Shown here one piece after another: positions 5,568-6,998 of a stretch of DNA of 6,998 bases (the first letter of the stretch is position 1; the number at the start of each line of letters is the position of its first letter). The stretch is from RBG-16-66-20 sp035308765 (GTDB lineage: Bacteria; Pseudomonadota; Gammaproteobacteria; Burkholderiales; SG8-39). A program made the translations under genes and the position numbers. The stretch covers positions 1-6,998 of the forward strand of contig DATGGA010000006.1 in the NCBI GenBank assembly GCA_035308765.1. Reading direction: 5' to 3'. Below the pieces are notes generated by a model. It saw nothing but the letters and a program-made list of their open reading frames with translations, did not search any database and was not told the origin of the DNA.

Positions 5568-5582
5568 CACCGGCAGCCGGTG
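5568..5582 (+). repeat. Perfect palindrome abutting the response regulator's ribosome binding site
   Basis: CACCGGCAGCCGGTG consists of two 7-base arms (5568-5574 and 5576-5582) around a single A. It sits downstream of the -10 and its last G is the first base of the Shine-Dalgarno GAGGAG (5582-5587). As DNA it could bind a dimeric regulator. As RNA it could fold as a 6-base-pair stem with a CAG loop beside the ribosome site. Confidence 0.55.
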
Positions 5583-5587
5583 AGGAG
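5582..5587 (+). promoter_or_regulatory. Ribosome binding site of the response regulator
   Basis: GAGGAG lies six bases before GTG at 5594. It fixes the GTG start, and translation from there opens directly with the conserved MRILVVEDE of the receiver domain. Confidence 0.8.
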
Positions 5588-5593
5588 AGTGGC

Positions 5594-6277
5594 GTGCGCA
5601 TCCTGGTGGTCGAGGACGAAGAAAAAGTCGCGAGTGCGCTGCGCGACGGACTCGAAGCGGAGCAGTTCGAAGTCAGCGTCGCGGCCAGCGGAGAAGAGGG
5701 ATTCAGTCTCGCGAGCAGGGAAACCTTCGATCTCCTGATTCTCGATCTGATGCTGCCGCGCCGTGGCGGCATAGAAGTGCTCTCCACGCTAAGGACGCGC
5801 GGAATGCGCGCCCCCGTGCTCGTTCTCACCGCCAGGGACGGCATCGAGGATCGCGTGCAGGCACTCGACTTCGGCGCCGACGACTACCTGGTCAAGCCTT
5901 TCGCGCTTCCCGAACTGCTGGCACGGGTCCGCGCCCTGTTGCGCCGCGGCGGCCCGACTGCCGGCATGAGGCTGCGCCATGAAGACCTCGAACTGGACGT
6001 CGCCGCGCACAAGGCCACGAGGGGCAGGACGCGCCTCAATCTCACCGCCAAGGAATTCGAGCTCACCGAGTACCTGCTGAGGCATACGGGCCGCGTGGTT
6101 TCGCGGGAGATGCTCGCGCGCGACGTGTGGAAGGTCTCCGCGCGCGCCACGCCGCTCGACAACGTCATCGACGTCACGATGGTGCGGCTGCGCCGCAAGC
6201 TCGATGATCCGTTCAGGCACAAGCTGCTGCACACCATCCGCGGCTTCGGCTATATCCTCGGAAAAGAGCACGGTTGA
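5594..6277 (+). CDS. OmpR/PhoB-family response regulator transcription factor
   Basis: A 227-residue DNA-binding response regulator. The receiver domain (1-118) has the acidic pocket E7-D8, phospho-acceptor D51 in LILDLMLP, the switch residue T79 in VLTARD, and K101 in YLVKPF, all intact. The winged-helix effector domain (about 126-222) has NLTAKEFELTEYLL, the recognition-helix region DNVIDVTMVRLRRKL and the closing HTIRGFGYIL. Length is typical. The linker and effector resemble the QseB/PmrA/CusR/CopR group, but I cannot assign the stimulus. The start is GTG with a good Shine-Dalgarno. Its stop TGA overlaps the TTG start of the kinase, so the pair is one operon with coupled translation. It is divergent from the PAP2 gene, with 158 bases between, and is probably autoregulated. 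Confidence 0.95.
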   Translation: MRILVVEDEEKVASALRDGLEAEQFEVSVAASGEEGFSLASRETFDLLILDLMLPRRGGIEVLSTLRTRGMRAPVLVLTARDGIEDRVQALDFGADDYLVKPFALPELLARVRALLRRGGPTAGMRLRHEDLELDVAAHKATRGRTRLNLTAKEFELTEYLLRHTGRVVSREMLARDVWKVSARATPLDNVIDVTMVRLRRKLDDPFRHKLLHTIRGFGYILGKEHG

Positions 6278-6998
6278 AGGCCCCTTCGCTCAGCATTCGG
6301 GCGCGGCTCACGCTGTGGCACGCGAGCGTGCTGGCCGTCGTCATCCTGGTTTTTTCAGCGGGAACGTTCTTCTCCGCTTGGCTGTGGCTGTATCACGATC
6401 TGGACCGGAGGCTGGCAAGCGACATGACCACGGTCGCGGCGGCGCACCGGATGGGAACGCAGGAACTGGGCGAGCTCGAAACTCAGGTGGGCATGACTCT
6501 GTTCGAAGTCGCACAGAAAGGCCGGGTCCTCTACCAGGCCACGGGCTGGAAGCAGGGCCAGCTCGCGCTCGCCATGCCGCCAGGCGAGACCGGAGTGCGC
6601 ACGTGGACAGGGCCGGATGGACTCGTTTACCGCGTCGCGCGCGCGCCGGGGCCGGAATACCAGATCACCGTAGCCAGGCACGAAAGAGTGGTGAGAGACG
6701 CCCTCAAGTCCCTGGCGATCATCCTGTCCGCCGGCGTGCCGATCGCGATCGGCATCGCGCTTGCTGGCGGCTACCTGCTCGCGGGACGCGTGCTCTCGCC
6801 GATAGGCGCCATGGCCGACAAGGCAAGAATGATATCTGCGGATTCGCTCGCGGAGCGCTTGCCGACCGGCAATCCACGCGACGAGTTCGGGCGCCTCGCC
6901 GGCGTCATCAACGAGGCGCTGGCGCGCGTCCAGGGTTCGTTCGACCAGCTGCGCCGCTTCACGGCCGACGCATCGCATGAGCTGCGCACGCCGCTGAC
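6274..6998 (+). CDS. Sensor histidine kinase (N-terminal part, TTG start, runs off the window)
   Basis: The frame is open for 241 codons from TTG 6274 to the window edge. It has a first membrane helix (about 14-39), a periplasmic domain of about 105 residues (40-146) containing FEVAQKGRVLY and VYRVAR, a second helix (147-171), and a HAMP linker (about 172-222) with P176 and E204. The HisKA H-box is FTADASHELRTPL, with phospho-acceptor H235, just before the edge. The ATP-binding domain lies to the right. No ATG occurs before residue 51, and a GTG at residue 19 would cut the first helix in half. TTG, overlapping the regulator's stop as TTGA with AAGAG five bases upstream, is therefore the best start. 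It is the cognate partner of the response regulator at 5594. The periplasmic sensor region matches no ligand family I recognise. Confidence 0.92.
   Translation, partial: MKAPSLSIRARLTLWHASVLAVVILVFSAGTFFSAWLWLYHDLDRRLASDMTTVAAAHRMGTQELGELETQVGMTLFEVAQKGRVLYQATGWKQGQLALAMPPGETGVRTWTGPDGLVYRVARAPGPEYQITVARHERVVRDALKSLAIILSAGVPIAIGIALAGGYLLAGRVLSPIGAMADKARMISADSLAERLPTGNPRDEFGRLAGVINEALARVQGSFDQLRRFTADASHELRTPL

Noticed and set aside
6204..6980. 258-codon plus-strand frame overlapping the regulator end and the kinase
   Set aside because: Gly/Arg-rich shadow. The frame starting at TTG 6274 encodes a complete membrane-HAMP-HisKA order instead.
1..6998. CRISPR arrays, tRNAs, insertion sequences, toxin-antitoxin pairs or defence genes
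   Set aside because: No spaced direct repeats, tRNA-like cloverleaf, transposase motifs or terminal repeats were seen by eye. Nearly all the sequence is accounted for by the nine genes listed.

Overview
The window looks like chromosomal DNA from a high-GC proteobacterium. Several liv-gene lines run at about 75% G+C by hand count. A betaproteobacterium is my guess from the style of the Liv, PAP2 and MerR proteins, but there is no rRNA or other marker to fix the taxon. Coding is dense: the longest non-coding stretches are about 160 and 130 bases. I found no tRNA, rRNA, insertion sequence, CRISPR array or phage gene.

Region 1 (1-2807, + strand) is the distal part of a branched-chain-amino-acid-type (HAAT/Liv) ABC importer operon. 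It holds the C-terminal end of the permease LivH, then LivM, LivG and LivF. The livM/livG and livG/livF junctions are ATGA overlaps, so translation is probably coupled. The periplasmic binding protein that would define the substrate is not in the window. Region 2 (2840-3799, - strand) is a D-2-hydroxyacid dehydrogenase of the GhrA-like type, convergent with livF, with a GTG start and a strong ribosome binding site.

Region 3 (3866-4804, + strand) is a compact regulated unit. A textbook MerR-family promoter (-35 TTGACA, a dyad in an over-long 20-bp spacer, -10 TAGCCT) is followed by a small DUF4396 membrane protein and, 3 bases later, a MerR-family metalloregulator with a C-terminal Cys pair. 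The operator resembles the zinc-responsive zntA type, yet no metal pump is visible and the regulator lacks the helix cysteine of ZntR/MerR. This is the best candidate for something undescribed here: a metal-induced (inferred) operon whose only effector is a membrane protein of unknown function.

Region 4 (4824-6998) is a secreted PAP2-family phosphatase (- strand) transcribed divergently from an OmpR-family response regulator and a sensor histidine kinase that runs off the right edge. The kinase starts at a TTG overlapping the regulator's stop codon. The 158-base gap between them is rich in short inverted repeats, including a perfect 15-base palindrome abutting the regulator's ribosome binding site. 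The layout suggests that the two-component system controls itself and perhaps the phosphatase; that is inference.
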